A stretch of 64,000 nt of DNA. Source: Brevibacterium spongiae. GTDB lineage: Bacteria > Actinomycetota > Actinomycetes > Actinomycetales > Brevibacteriaceae. Positions within the stretch are counted from its first letter, which is position 1; every line of letters starts with the position of its first letter. The notes below the pieces were generated by a model. That model saw nothing but the letters and a program-made list of their open reading frames with translations. It was not told where the DNA came from and ran no database searches. The position numbers and the translations under genes were made by a program. Positions 1 through 7,929 of this stretch are shown one piece after another. Location: the NCBI RefSeq assembly GCF_026168515.1, contig NZ_CP093443.1:372001-436000 (forward strand), read 5' to 3'.

Positions 1-255
1 AAGGGACGCCGGTGGCGACGAACCGACCCAACACTGGAACCCAGCGTCATCGAGGAACTGAAGGGTCACCTCGGCGCTGCGAGGAATGCCGTCAAGCAGG
101 CGAAGAAGCGGGGTGCTGAGAATGATCTCGCGGAGGCGAGACAGAGGGTGAATGTCGCGAAGCACGGCCTCGGCGAACGCGGCGAGTATTGGTGGGAGAT
201 GTCAGTCGAAGACCGCCGGCAACGCGCGGAGACGGCCCTGAACGAACTGCGGTGA
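1..255 (+). CDS. C-terminal end of an unrecognised protein (5' end outside window)
   Basis: Frame 1 is open from the first base to a TGA at 253-255 and encodes 84 residues. The segment is highly charged, rich in Lys, Arg and Glu, and looks helical or coiled-coil (for example AARNAVKQAKKR). It ends with a Trp-containing stretch (EYWWEMSVEDRR) and a short basic tail. I do not recognise the family with certainty. The tail resembles the C-termini of actinobacterial proteins often auto-annotated as Tol biopolymer transporters, but that is only an impression. Codon use fits the chromosomal background, and it contains two CCTCGGCG octamers (69, 168). Confidence 0.6.
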   Translation, partial: KGRRWRRTDPTLEPSVIEELKGHLGAARNAVKQAKKRGAENDLAEARQRVNVAKHGLGERGEYWWEMSVEDRRQRAETALNELR

Positions 256-325
256 GCTCGAACAGGGCCGCCTCATCAGCCTCATCAGGCGTGAGCAGCC
301 CGGGGGCACGCGCTGCTGCGGGGCG

Positions 326-790
326 TCAGACTCCGGACACCGCGGCTGCCAAATTGCCGAGGGACGATTCGAGGTCCTCTTCGCTGACGGCCGGGAAGTC
401 GACCTGCTTGAGCACCTCCTTGTCGGTGACAGCGCTCCAATCGTAGGTCACGGAGACCTCGGTCGAGTCATGGCTGTGGGACTTGAGCTCCCAGACCCAC
501 TCCCAACCCGGTGGCTCTTCACCGGCCGGTGCCGTCTTCCAGGCGAGAAGCTTGTTCTCCTCAAAGCCGATGACATGATTGTCGGTCTTGTAGTCGCCGC
601 CCATCTTGTCCCAGTGCATGTTCATCGTGAACACTTGGCCGGTCTCGGTGATGCGATCGGTCTTGTCATCCGACTGGACCATTCCCGAGCCGTCGATCTC
701 GGCATGACGTTCTGGATTGGAGAGGACTCGGAAGATGTCCTCTACGGGGGCATCGATCGTGCGGGAAGCGCTGATGCTCGTCTCACTCAT
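326..790 (-). CDS. SRPBCC (START-like) family protein
   Basis: A 154-residue protein with the typical opening of SRPBCC ligand-binding proteins (SASRTIDAPVEDIFRVLSNPERH), a central W-rich beta region (GWEWVWELKSHS) and a long C-terminal helix. The family binds hydrophobic ligands in a helix-grip pocket and includes polyketide cyclase/dehydrase and AHSA1-like members; the substrate here is unknown. The start at 790 is chosen because AAAGG lies 8 nt upstream on the minus strand. A GTG three codons earlier (799) is also open. Probably cytoplasmic and monocistronic. Confidence 0.85.
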   Translation of the reverse strand: MSETSISASRTIDAPVEDIFRVLSNPERHAEIDGSGMVQSDDKTDRITETGQVFTMNMHWDKMGGDYKTDNHVIGFEENKLLAWKTAPAGEEPPGWEWVWELKSHSHDSTEVSVTYDWSAVTDKEVLKQVDFPAVSEEDLESSLGNLAAAVSGV

Positions 791-938
791 GCTTGTCACC
801 TTTCGTCAGATGGTGGCTGGAGTACGGGCCGGTCGACCCGTCCCTGTGGCCCACGGTATACCCTGGTTCCGAATGAGGGGAGGGGGTGCGCAACCAATGA
901 CAGCAAATGTGGCTGGTCTTCCGGATCCTCGTTGAGGA

Positions 939-1614
939 ATGCAGAATAGCCGACAGAGGTACGTGCCCTACGACGAAGACTTCAACATCGTAGGCAGCTA
1001 TCGGCCGGCAGTCTCGCAAGGCCGATCGCTGATCCTGCAAGGTCATGTGGATGTCGTTCCGACCGGACCCTTGGAGAATTGGACTGCTCCGCCCTCGAAC
1101 CAACGTCGGAGTCATCTGGTTCACCGTTCGTGTCGAGGGGAAACCGAGTCATGTCCCGGAGATGAGCAAGGGCTTCAACGCCTTCGACGCGACAAATGAC
1201 GTGATCGCCGACCTGCGCACACTCGACCCGGGACAGGCGTGGGAAGAGATTCAGGAGCACGTTCGGCACGCGAGCATCGCCCGGCGCGGTCAGGACAGTC
1301 GCCTGCCACGCCTGGAGCGAACCGGCTTCTTCACCGCAGGATAGCGACTCGACGAAGGCGGAGAAGCTGAGGCCGTCCTCGGCTCGGCCCACCGGGACGT
1401 GTTCGGCCTCCCCCTGCAGTCGTTCACCACGCCGGGCTACCTCGACGGCCGGGTGTACACGAACTACGGATCGAGGCCGACTCTGACCTACGGCCCCCGA
1501 TCCCTCGACATCCATGCCTTCGACGAGCGCGTCCACATTGAGTCCGTCCGCAACATCACGGAGACCATCGCTCTCTTCACCGCCGAGTGGTGTGGGTTGG
1601 AGCCGTTGAAATAG
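939..1614 (+). pseudogene. M20 family (ArgE/DapE-like) metallopeptidase, decayed
   Basis: Three pieces of one M20 protein lie in different frames. Residues DFNIVGSY and SLILQGHVDVVPTGP (the metal-binding His motif) are near 980-1075. EGKPSHVPEMSKGFNAFDA, the dimerisation-domain start, is near 1130-1190. A C-terminal part ending ITETIALFTAEWCGLEPLK stops at 1614. The N-terminus is missing, and a large internal deletion joins the HVD region to the lid domain. At least one more frameshift falls near 1340-1390. The intact family removes acyl groups from amino-acid derivatives using two zinc ions. No full-length product can be made. Confidence 0.85.
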
Positions 1615-1668
1615 GCGCATCGGCGTTCTGCAGGTACTGCCGGCCCAGCACCCGATCGAGGCGATGCG

Positions 1669-2448
1669 TCAGACGATCCGGTCAGCGAGGTCTTCGAAGT
1701 CCTCGGCAATGATGTCCCAGTCCCCCGTGGGTTCGAGATCGATGGTCTGATCGGGTCCATGCTCGGTGGGGCGACGAACGAAAGCCGTGCGCAGCCCGAG
1801 GGACTGTGCTGCGGCGAGATCACTGTTGTGCGCGGCGACCATGGCGACTTGATGCGGTTCGAGACCGAGGATTTCGGCGGTCCGCAGATACGCGTCGGGG
1901 TCCGGCTTATAGGCTCCCGCCACCTCGGCGCCGAGGATCGCATCCCAGGGAACACCAGCACGTTTGGCGACGTCGAGAGCCAACCGGATGTTCGCATTCG
2001 ACAACGGGGCGATGATGAACTGCTCCTTCAAGCGGGTCAATCCTGCGATCGCATCCGGCCACGGATCGAGCCGGTGCCACGCAAGATTGGTCTCGTCGAG
2101 GACCGGCGCGGGAATCGAGTCCGGATCGACGTCGAGACCCCTGAGCACGGTCTCGAGATTCTCCCGGTGGAGCACATCCAGACGAACGAACTCCCGGTCA
2201 CCATCGCGCACCCGCTCCATCGACGGCTGATATTCGGCGCGCCAGGCATCGGCGAACTCAAGTGGAACGAAATCGGGAACATGATCGTGCAAGTGCACGG
2301 CCACCTCGGCGGACACACTGCTGCGCCAGTCGACGACGGTGCCGAACATGTCGAAGACGAGGGCCTCGACCGAATCGAATCCTGCTGTCATGGTTACACG
2401 GTAGTCCGCGTGGATCGGACCGTCCACGTCGGTTCTCCCGCTCGCCAT
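1669..2448 (-). CDS. HAD-superfamily haloacid dehalogenase type II
   Basis: A 259-residue HAD hydrolase. The nucleophile motif FDMFGTVVDW puts the catalytic Asp at about residue 33. Motif II is PLSNAN, the Lys motif is GAYKPDPDAY, and the acidic motif lies in AAHNSDLAAAQ. The layout and the WHRLDPWPDA cap segment match L-2-haloacid dehalogenases, which hydrolyse 2-haloalkanoates through an aspartyl ester; real substrates of such chromosomal copies are often unknown. An internal ATG at 2391 would remove 19 poorly conserved residues and is a credible alternative start, but neither start has a strong RBS. Confidence 0.85.
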   Translation of the reverse strand: MASGRTDVDGPIHADYRVTMTAGFDSVEALVFDMFGTVVDWRSSVSAEVAVHLHDHVPDFVPLEFADAWRAEYQPSMERVRDGDREFVRLDVLHRENLETVLRGLDVDPDSIPAPVLDETNLAWHRLDPWPDAIAGLTRLKEQFIIAPLSNANIRLALDVAKRAGVPWDAILGAEVAGAYKPDPDAYLRTAEILGLEPHQVAMVAAHNSDLAAAQSLGLRTAFVRRPTEHGPDQTIDLEPTGDWDIIAEDFEDLADRIV

Positions 2449-2539
2449 GTCAGTCCGTCCGCTTAGACTGAGCGGTGTTGGGAGTCGACGAGGACCTCAT
2501 CGACACTGGACCACACGGCATCGGCGGAAGGACCTGACC

Positions 2540-2694
2540 GTGGGATGGAGCACGAGCGAATTGGCGCGTCTGACCGGAACCACGGTCAATACGATTCCTT
2601 CATCTTTGTCTTCCCGAATCTCGATATCCCGGACGCCGACCGTGAGCGGTTCATCGCCTTCATCAAGGACGTTGCCGCGGCGGAAGAGGGCTGA
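2540..2694 (+). pseudogene. MerR-family regulator, internally deleted
   Basis: A GTG at 2540 follows a good RBS (GGAAGGA, 7-nt spacing) and opens with GWSTSELARLTGTTVNTI, the first helix-turn-helix of a MerR regulator. The frame then breaks near 2588. A different frame continues YDSFIFVFPNLDIPDADRER and a short helix to a TGA at 2692-2694. Most of the DNA-binding wing and coiled coil (roughly 60-80 codons) is gone. This is a remnant next to the decayed M20 gene and the HAD gene, suggesting a locally decaying stretch. Confidence 0.7.
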
Positions 2695-2871
2695 GGCAGG
2701 GGGCTGAGGCGGAGAGACGAATACAACGGCTGGGGAAGATAACTGAGGATTCGCTGGGTCAGACGATGAGGGCTTGACCCTGTTCTGAGAACACAGTCTG
2801 TACTGAACGTATCAACCATCAGATCCGGTTCTTCCGGGCCGGGATCTGCCGATCACGTTCAGGAGGACACC

Positions 2872-3543
2872 GTGAACCCCATCATCGATTTCTTCCAAGG
2901 TCTCGCCGCTCAGGTTCCTGACCTGTTTCAGCCATTCATCATCGCGGCTGCCGGGGCGATCCCCTTCATCGAAGGTGAGATCTCCTCGATCATCGGAGTC
3001 TGGGCCGGGATGAATCCCGTACTAGCCGGCATCGCCGGGGCCGTCGGCAACTTCATCTGCGTCACCGTCGTCGTGCTCCTCGGAGCTCGGGCCCGCCGCG
3101 CCGTCGTGAATCGTCAGAGCGAAAAACGAGAGCTCGCGGCCGTCGGGGCAGGCGGGTTCGCCGACGCCGCGACGGCTGAGCCTGCGCAGTCGACCGCTGC
3201 AACCGATCGGTCAGGGATCGATGCTCCCGTCGGCCCATCGTCGATTGATTCTCCCGCCGCTGCCACCGCAGGTGACACGGTGACGGAGGGCCACCTCGGT
3301 GAAGGCGGGAAGCCCGAGTCCAAGGGGCGGGTCAAGTTCAAGAGGTTCCTCACCCGCTTCGGCGTTCCCGGTGCGAGCCTGCTCGGGCCGCTGGCGATTC
3401 CCACCCAGATCACCTCGACGATCCTCGTCAGTGCCGGTGTGAAGACCTCGTGGATCCTGCTGTGGCAGGGCATCGCGATCATCGCCTGGACGACCCTGAC
3501 CACGCTCATCGCCACCGGTTCGCTCGCCCTGCTTGGAGGCTGA
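2872..3543 (+). CDS. Small multidrug export protein (PF06695-like membrane protein)
   Basis: A 223-residue membrane protein with GTG start and AGGAGG 5 nt upstream. An N-terminal pair of hydrophobic segments (about residues 15-75, with IPFIEGEISSIIGVWAGM) and a C-terminal pair (about 160-220, GASLLGPLAIPTQITSTILV) match the Sm_multidrug_ex family. The two halves are separated by an unusually long, Ala/Ser/Asp-rich, probably disordered cytoplasmic linker of about 65 residues (about 85-145). The family name is historic and transport activity has rarely been shown. Monocistronic. Confidence 0.85.
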   Translation: MNPIIDFFQGLAAQVPDLFQPFIIAAAGAIPFIEGEISSIIGVWAGMNPVLAGIAGAVGNFICVTVVVLLGARARRAVVNRQSEKRELAAVGAGGFADAATAEPAQSTAATDRSGIDAPVGPSSIDSPAAATAGDTVTEGHLGEGGKPESKGRVKFKRFLTRFGVPGASLLGPLAIPTQITSTILVSAGVKTSWILLWQGIAIIAWTTLTTLIATGSLALLGG

Positions 3544-3636
3544 GGCTGAGCGCCGGCGGAGAGATCGTCCGTGATCGGGTGCATCCGCTTCCGTTTGTCG
3601 GCGCGATCGTGGATCTGGGATCGTACAATGGGATGA

Positions 3637-4287
3637 ATGTCTGATACCGGGAGAACCCACACCTCGTCGCTGGCCGTGCTCGGTGCGCTGCTATTCGTCA
3701 CCGCCCGCAGCCTCGATTCCACCGGCGCGCCGGGGATCCCCGCGAGCGCCGACCCGGCGAAGCTCAGTCCCAGCGACCGGGAGACCCTCGCGGAGGTGGA
3801 GTCCGCACTGACCGTCCAACTCGAGAACTCAGGGACGTCCGTGACTTCCACCCTCGCCGAGGTGGCTGCAGCAGTTGCGTACGTCCGCGGCCGGGCGGAG
3901 GTCCCAAGTCTGACCGCGAGCGGGTACGACAAGCTGCGCAAAACGGTGCTCGACGGCCTCGGAGCGACCTCAGCGCAGGGGGCGACCATCTGGCCGCCGA
4001 CCAGTCAGACCGCGGTGCAGAGGTTCGGGTCCTGGAACGAAGCGCTCAAGGCGGCGGGGCTGGCGACGAACAAAATCGGCCGAGCCAAGGGGCAGCTGCG
4101 CTTCGACTCAGCAGCGTACGACAAGGCGATTGCCGAATTCCTCGCCGACTGCGAATCACGCGGGACCGCCGCGACCTACAAGGCTTACACCGAATACGCC
4201 GCCGAGCATAAGGGCGAGGTGCCCTCGGCCGCGGCCGTCCGGAAGTTCTACGGAAGCTGGAATTCAGCGCTCGCCGCGGTGGAGTGA
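3637..4287 (+). CDS. HNH-repeat (homing-endonuclease-associated repeat) protein
   Basis: A 216-residue protein with no nuclease motif but two C-terminal repeats ending RFGSWNEALKAAGL and FYGSWNSALAAVE, the signature of the HNH_repeat domain normally fused to homing endonucleases as a DNA-binding module. The N-terminal half is helical. The sequence FDSAAYDKAIAEF and the following helix form the body of the second repeat. A free-standing repeat protein suggests a DNA-binding or regulatory role, but none is established here. The start follows a plausible promoter region (TACAAT at 3626-3631), so translation may be nearly leaderless. Confidence 0.75.
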   Translation: MSDTGRTHTSSLAVLGALLFVTARSLDSTGAPGIPASADPAKLSPSDRETLAEVESALTVQLENSGTSVTSTLAEVAAAVAYVRGRAEVPSLTASGYDKLRKTVLDGLGATSAQGATIWPPTSQTAVQRFGSWNEALKAAGLATNKIGRAKGQLRFDSAAYDKAIAEFLADCESRGTAATYKAYTEYAAEHKGEVPSAAAVRKFYGSWNSALAAVE

Positions 4288-4387
4288 GGTGCGGATCAGC
4301 GACCGTGCATCTTCCCTCCGACCGCTCACGCAATGCGATGCGCGGTCGACGGTAACTTGAGCGCTCGGTGGCTCAACACTCCTGGCA

Positions 4388-5578
4388 TCACCGGCCAGCG
4401 GCGAAGGCCTCCAGCCGGTTGCACGCCGTGTTGATGGTCTCGTCCGACACCGCGAAAGTCAGACGCAGGTAGCCTTCGCCGGCCGGGCCGAAGGCCGAAC
4501 CGGGGATGGTCGCGAGATTGTGCTTCTCGAGCAGCTGGGTCGCCAGTTCCCAAGAGTCCAATCCCCACTCGGACACATTCACCCAGGCATAGAACGTCGC
4601 CGCCGGGCGCAGCAGACTCAAGCCCTCGATGGCGTTGATGCGCTCGACCATGAGCTCACGCCGCCTGGCATACGAAGCGACCATCTCATCGACCGCGGTC
4701 TGCGGTCCCTCGATTGCGGCGACCGCTGCCTCCTGGACGAACCCGGGCAGACTCGAGGTCAGGCCCTCCTGCAGCAGTGCCATCGGCGCGATGAAATCTT
4801 GCGAACCGATGACGAAACCGCACCGCCAACCGGTCATCGCATAGGTCTTCGAGAAGCTGCCGATGGCCAGGAACCGATCGAACTCCGCCCCCACCTCGGC
4901 GGTGGATGGTTTCACCTCGGCGATGGATGTGAAGACGGCATCGTCGAAGACCATCTCGTCATAGACCTCATCGGAGATGACGGTGAACCCGTGCTCATCG
5001 GCCAGCGCAGCGATCTGCTCGAGGTCGGCCCGATCCATGACCGAACCCAAAGGGTTCGACGGACTGTTGATGATCACGGCCGCGGTCTTGTCCGTGATAG
5101 CGGCGCGGACATCCTCGGCGCGGAGCTTGAAATCGTTGTCCTCGGTGACGGGCACAGACACGGCGACCCCGCCAAGGCGGTGCACCTGACCCATGTAGTT
5201 GGGGAAGCTCGGGTCGGGAATGATGACCTCATCCCCTGGGGTGACAGTGACGTCGAGGGCGAAGGTGAGCGCTTCCATCGCGCCGAAGGAGACCATGACG
5301 TTCTCGGGGGCGATGCTGCGATTCCACCGATTCGAGTACTTCCGGGCGATCGCCTGCCGCAGTTCGGGGATGCCTGCATTGGCGACGTAGCGGGTGTTGT
5401 CGTTCTCGATCGCGCGGATGCCGGCCGCCTTGATGTGCGTCGGAGTGGTGAAGTCCGGCTCGCCGACGGTGAGCTTCACGGCATCGGGGAAGTCAAGGGC
5501 GAGGTTGAACATCTTGCGGATGCTCGAGGCGGGGTAGGAAGCGGCCATGGGGGAGATGCGAGGGTGCGTGTCCGTCAT
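4388..5578 (-). CDS. PLP-dependent class I/II aminotransferase
   Basis: A 396-residue fold-type I aminotransferase. Seen in the sequence are the N-terminal GEPDFTTPTHIKAAG, the substrate loop NPSNPLGSV, the Asp motif SDEVYDEM and the PLP lysine in GSFSKTYAMTGWR. The family moves amino groups between an amino acid and a 2-oxo acid (aspartate, aromatic or branched-chain type); the exact substrate cannot be read from sequence. It lies 200 bp downstream of, and in the same direction as, the FAD amine oxidase at 5781-7235, so both may act on one amine or amino acid. The spacer between them holds nested inverted repeats. Confidence 0.92.
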   Translation of the reverse strand: MTDTHPRISPMAASYPASSIRKMFNLALDFPDAVKLTVGEPDFTTPTHIKAAGIRAIENDNTRYVANAGIPELRQAIARKYSNRWNRSIAPENVMVSFGAMEALTFALDVTVTPGDEVIIPDPSFPNYMGQVHRLGGVAVSVPVTEDNDFKLRAEDVRAAITDKTAAVIINSPSNPLGSVMDRADLEQIAALADEHGFTVISDEVYDEMVFDDAVFTSIAEVKPSTAEVGAEFDRFLAIGSFSKTYAMTGWRCGFVIGSQDFIAPMALLQEGLTSSLPGFVQEAAVAAIEGPQTAVDEMVASYARRRELMVERINAIEGLSLLRPAATFYAWVNVSEWGLDSWELATQLLEKHNLATIPGSAFGPAGEGYLRLTFAVSDETINTACNRLEAFAAGR

Positions 5579-5662
5579 GCTGTCAGTGTCCTCCTGTCGT
5601 TCGGGTGCGGGATGAGCCGGTCACGAGGCGAGACCGGGGCGGCCGTGCGTTCACCATGCGCT

Positions 5663-5752
5663 GCTCCACCTTGGTTCGATATCCAGCTTGGTGAAACTGC
5701 GCCGGCTTGGTCCCTGCACCGAGCTGATGCAGTTTCACCGATCTGGTGGAGC
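5663..5752. repeat. Nested inverted repeats between oxidoreductase and aminotransferase genes
   Basis: An outer perfect pair GCTCCACC (5663-5670) / GGTGGAGC (5745-5752) encloses an inner perfect pair GGTGAAACTGC (5690-5700) / GCAGTTTCACC (5729-5739). No T-run follows on the minus strand, so an operator, attenuator or RNA structure is as likely as a terminator. Confidence 0.6.
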
Positions 5753-5780
5753 TGGTAGGACTGGTGGAGCCCCGCCCCGC

Positions 5781-7235
5781 TTACTCGTGCAACCCCGCCA
5801 GCCGGGACCCGAACCGGGCGAGCAGGCTCGTCTTCTTCGCCCCGGTCGCTGACTCCCACGCATCGGCGAGGCCGAAGATCTTGTACATCGACCGGATGCC
5901 CAACCAGCGAATCGGTTCGGGCTCCCACTGTCCGGAGAAGTGGTCGTTCCACGGCAGCCCGGTCAAGGGCGTCGATGCCCCGGCGGCCCGATCGAGCAGG
6001 GTCTTCGCCGCCAGATGAGTCGCCGTCACCCCGTGCCCGGCATAGCCGCGGGCCACCCCGATGCGCTGTGTCGGGTCGAAGAAGATGCCGGCGCACCAGT
6101 CTCTGGTCACCCCGAGCGCACCGCGCCAGGCATGCGCAACCTCGAACTCGAGGTCCGGGAAGAGCGAGGACAGGCGCCCGGCCAACAGGTCGACCACCTC
6201 GGCGGGGACCTCACCGTCACCGGGCAGGCCCGACCGGAAAGCATAAGGCGCCCCACGGCCGCCGAGCGCGATCCGGCCATCAGCCGTGCGCTGGGCATAG
6301 ATGAACGTGTGCGCCGTGTCGCCGAGGCATTCGCGCCCCTCCCAGCCGATCGACGCCCACGCGTCGCCCGGCAGCGGCTCGGTTGCGATCATCGACGAGA
6401 ACACCGGGATGACCTGCCGTCCCTGCAGGCCCGGCAGGTCGCCGCCGACCGTGTCCGAATACCCCTCGAGACACACGAAGATCGTGTCCGCGTGCACCGG
6501 CCCGCGGTCCGTGGCGACCGAATTCTTTCGGATATGCCTCGCCGAGGTGGCCTCACAGATGGTCACGCCCTGTTCCCTGAGCACGTGGCCGAGTCCCCGG
6601 GTGAGCAGTGCAGGATCGATGGCGGCGGTACCGGGGAAGTAGAGGCTGCCGAGCGCCCCGTCGACGTTGATGCGGGCACGAGTCGCCTCGGCGTCGAGGA
6701 ACTGCATATCCTCGGGCCCGTATCCGAACTGCTCATTGCCGGCCTCAAGATCGCGCAGCCGGGACAAGCCGGCCTCCGATTGAGCGATGTCGATATGACC
6801 GCCGCGGACTTGGTGGGCATCGATGCCCTCGGTCTCGCAGACGTCGAGGACCTCGTCGATGGAGTCGAAGAGTGCCGACTGGAATGCGCTGACGCTGGCC
6901 ACGCCGTCGAGCCCCGCCGAGCCGACCGGCCCGGTGGGATCGTCCTTCCGGGCACGGTCGACCGCCTCGGCGAACTTGGTGCGATTGCCCGGCAGCAGGG
7001 TAGAGAGCCATCCGCCGTTGCGACCGGATGCGCCGTAGCCGATGTGGCGGGCCTCGATGATGGTGATCGCCCAATCGGGGTGGGCCTGCCTGGCGTAATA
7101 AGCCGACCATAGGCCGGTCAGCCCGCCGCCGACGATGACGAGATCTTGTTTCTCGCGCGGCAACGGGGCGGGGTCGACGTCGTCGGCGGGGGAGGCCGCC
7201 AGCCAGTGCGAGGCTTCACCATTGAAGTAGGACAC
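5781..7235 (-). CDS. FAD-dependent oxidoreductase (DAO / PuuB-like amine oxidase)
   Basis: A 484-residue flavoprotein with the dinucleotide-binding motif VIVGGGLTGLWSAYYA (about residues 32-47) and the glutamylputrescine-oxidase-like GASGRNGGWLSTLLPG (about 68-83). The C-terminal FAD contact is GYAGHGVTATHLAAKTL. PuuB relatives oxidise primary or secondary amines such as gamma-glutamylputrescine with oxygen, giving aldehyde, ammonia and peroxide; the exact substrate here is inferred only loosely. A divergent cupin gene at 7415 is the partner commonly seen beside such oxidases, but that gene is broken. An aminotransferase follows downstream. Confidence 0.9.
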   Translation of the reverse strand: MSYFNGEASHWLAASPADDVDPAPLPREKQDLVIVGGGLTGLWSAYYARQAHPDWAITIIEARHIGYGASGRNGGWLSTLLPGNRTKFAEAVDRARKDDPTGPVGSAGLDGVASVSAFQSALFDSIDEVLDVCETEGIDAHQVRGGHIDIAQSEAGLSRLRDLEAGNEQFGYGPEDMQFLDAEATRARINVDGALGSLYFPGTAAIDPALLTRGLGHVLREQGVTICEATSARHIRKNSVATDRGPVHADTIFVCLEGYSDTVGGDLPGLQGRQVIPVFSSMIATEPLPGDAWASIGWEGRECLGDTAHTFIYAQRTADGRIALGGRGAPYAFRSGLPGDGEVPAEVVDLLAGRLSSLFPDLEFEVAHAWRGALGVTRDWCAGIFFDPTQRIGVARGYAGHGVTATHLAAKTLLDRAAGASTPLTGLPWNDHFSGQWEPEPIRWLGIRSMYKIFGLADAWESATGAKKTSLLARFGSRLAGLHE

Positions 7236-7414
7236 AGATCATCTCCTGTACTCGAGGCGGACCATGCGGTCGCCTACGAAAACAGTTCTATCTCACGCTC
7301 AAGGTGAAGTAAATAGTTGCGCCGCTTTGTATCGAGTGCTGAAACGAGCTCGTCAGCCTACTGATTTCTTCGTCACGGCGGTACTTGGGTGGCTGCGCTG
7401 ATTACACTGTTCGC

Positions 7415-7663
7415 ATGAGCGCAATGGAGCCGATCGACACCCACGAATTCCCACTCAGCCACGAACCGATCGAGGACTGGCAGAAGGTCTCGCCCGCCTC
7501 GGCGGGAGGGCCCGACGCGGTTGGATCGGTGGGGCTGGAAGGGGCGACATCCTCGGCGGGGGAGGCGAGTGTGACGACGAGACTCGCCGAACTCGGCACC
7601 ATCGGCGGCGCGCAGAGCCGAGGGAGTCGGGAAAACGTCATGGGCGCGGATCCTCTTCGTTGA
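7415..7663 (+). pseudogene. Cupin-domain protein, disrupted N-terminal remnant
   Basis: An 82-residue frame opens MSAMEPIDTHEFPLSHEPI, typical of small cupins found beside PuuB-like oxidases. A Gly/Ala/Ser-rich stretch of about 40 residues then interrupts it before a piece resembling the expected next strand (TTRLAELGTIGG). The metal-binding barrel is absent, as the frame stops at 7661-7663. The ATG lies 6 nt after a -10-like TACACT (7403-7408), consistent with a leaderless transcript. I call it a pseudogene because no barrel can form; a short real gene is possible. Confidence 0.5.
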
Positions 7664-7704
7664 GTAGTGTCGAAGACAGCCCGCACGGACGAAAGGGATC
7701 GACG

Positions 7705-7929
7705 ATGATCGACGTGGCATACTCGCGCGACCTCATCATGATCGGCGCGATCTTCGGCCTCGCCGCGTTCATCTGGTCAGGCTGGGCACAGGCAGCACCG
7801 CCCAGAGCACTGGTCTGGAGGCTCGTGCTCGCCGGTCTCGGAGTCGCGGGCCTCACACTCGCAGTGCCGAGCATTCTCACCGCCATCGGCAACTGGTCGG
7901 AACCCAGCGCTTTCACCACTTGGGTTCAA
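7705..7929 (+). pseudogene. Polytopic membrane protein, 5' half (split by the 24-kb island)
   Basis: An ATG at 7705 (GAAAGGGA upstream) opens 75 codons with two transmembrane helices (about residues 8-28 and 33-55), ending NWSEPSAFTTWVQ. The frame then runs into the IS30 terminal repeat. The other half lies at 31736-32086. Joining the halves at the shared TTCAA gives TTWVQATGTVAFTLY in one uninterrupted frame of about 191 codons. The family is unknown; it looks like a 5-6 helix integral membrane protein. Confidence 0.8.

Noticed and set aside
4520..5758. 412-codon plus-strand open frame opposite the aminotransferase
   Set aside because: Antisense shadow with no motif; the minus-strand aminotransferase is complete.
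5940..7112. 390-codon plus-strand open frame opposite the FAD oxidoreductase
   Set aside because: Antisense shadow; low-complexity Arg/Gly/Pro composition and no recognisable domain.
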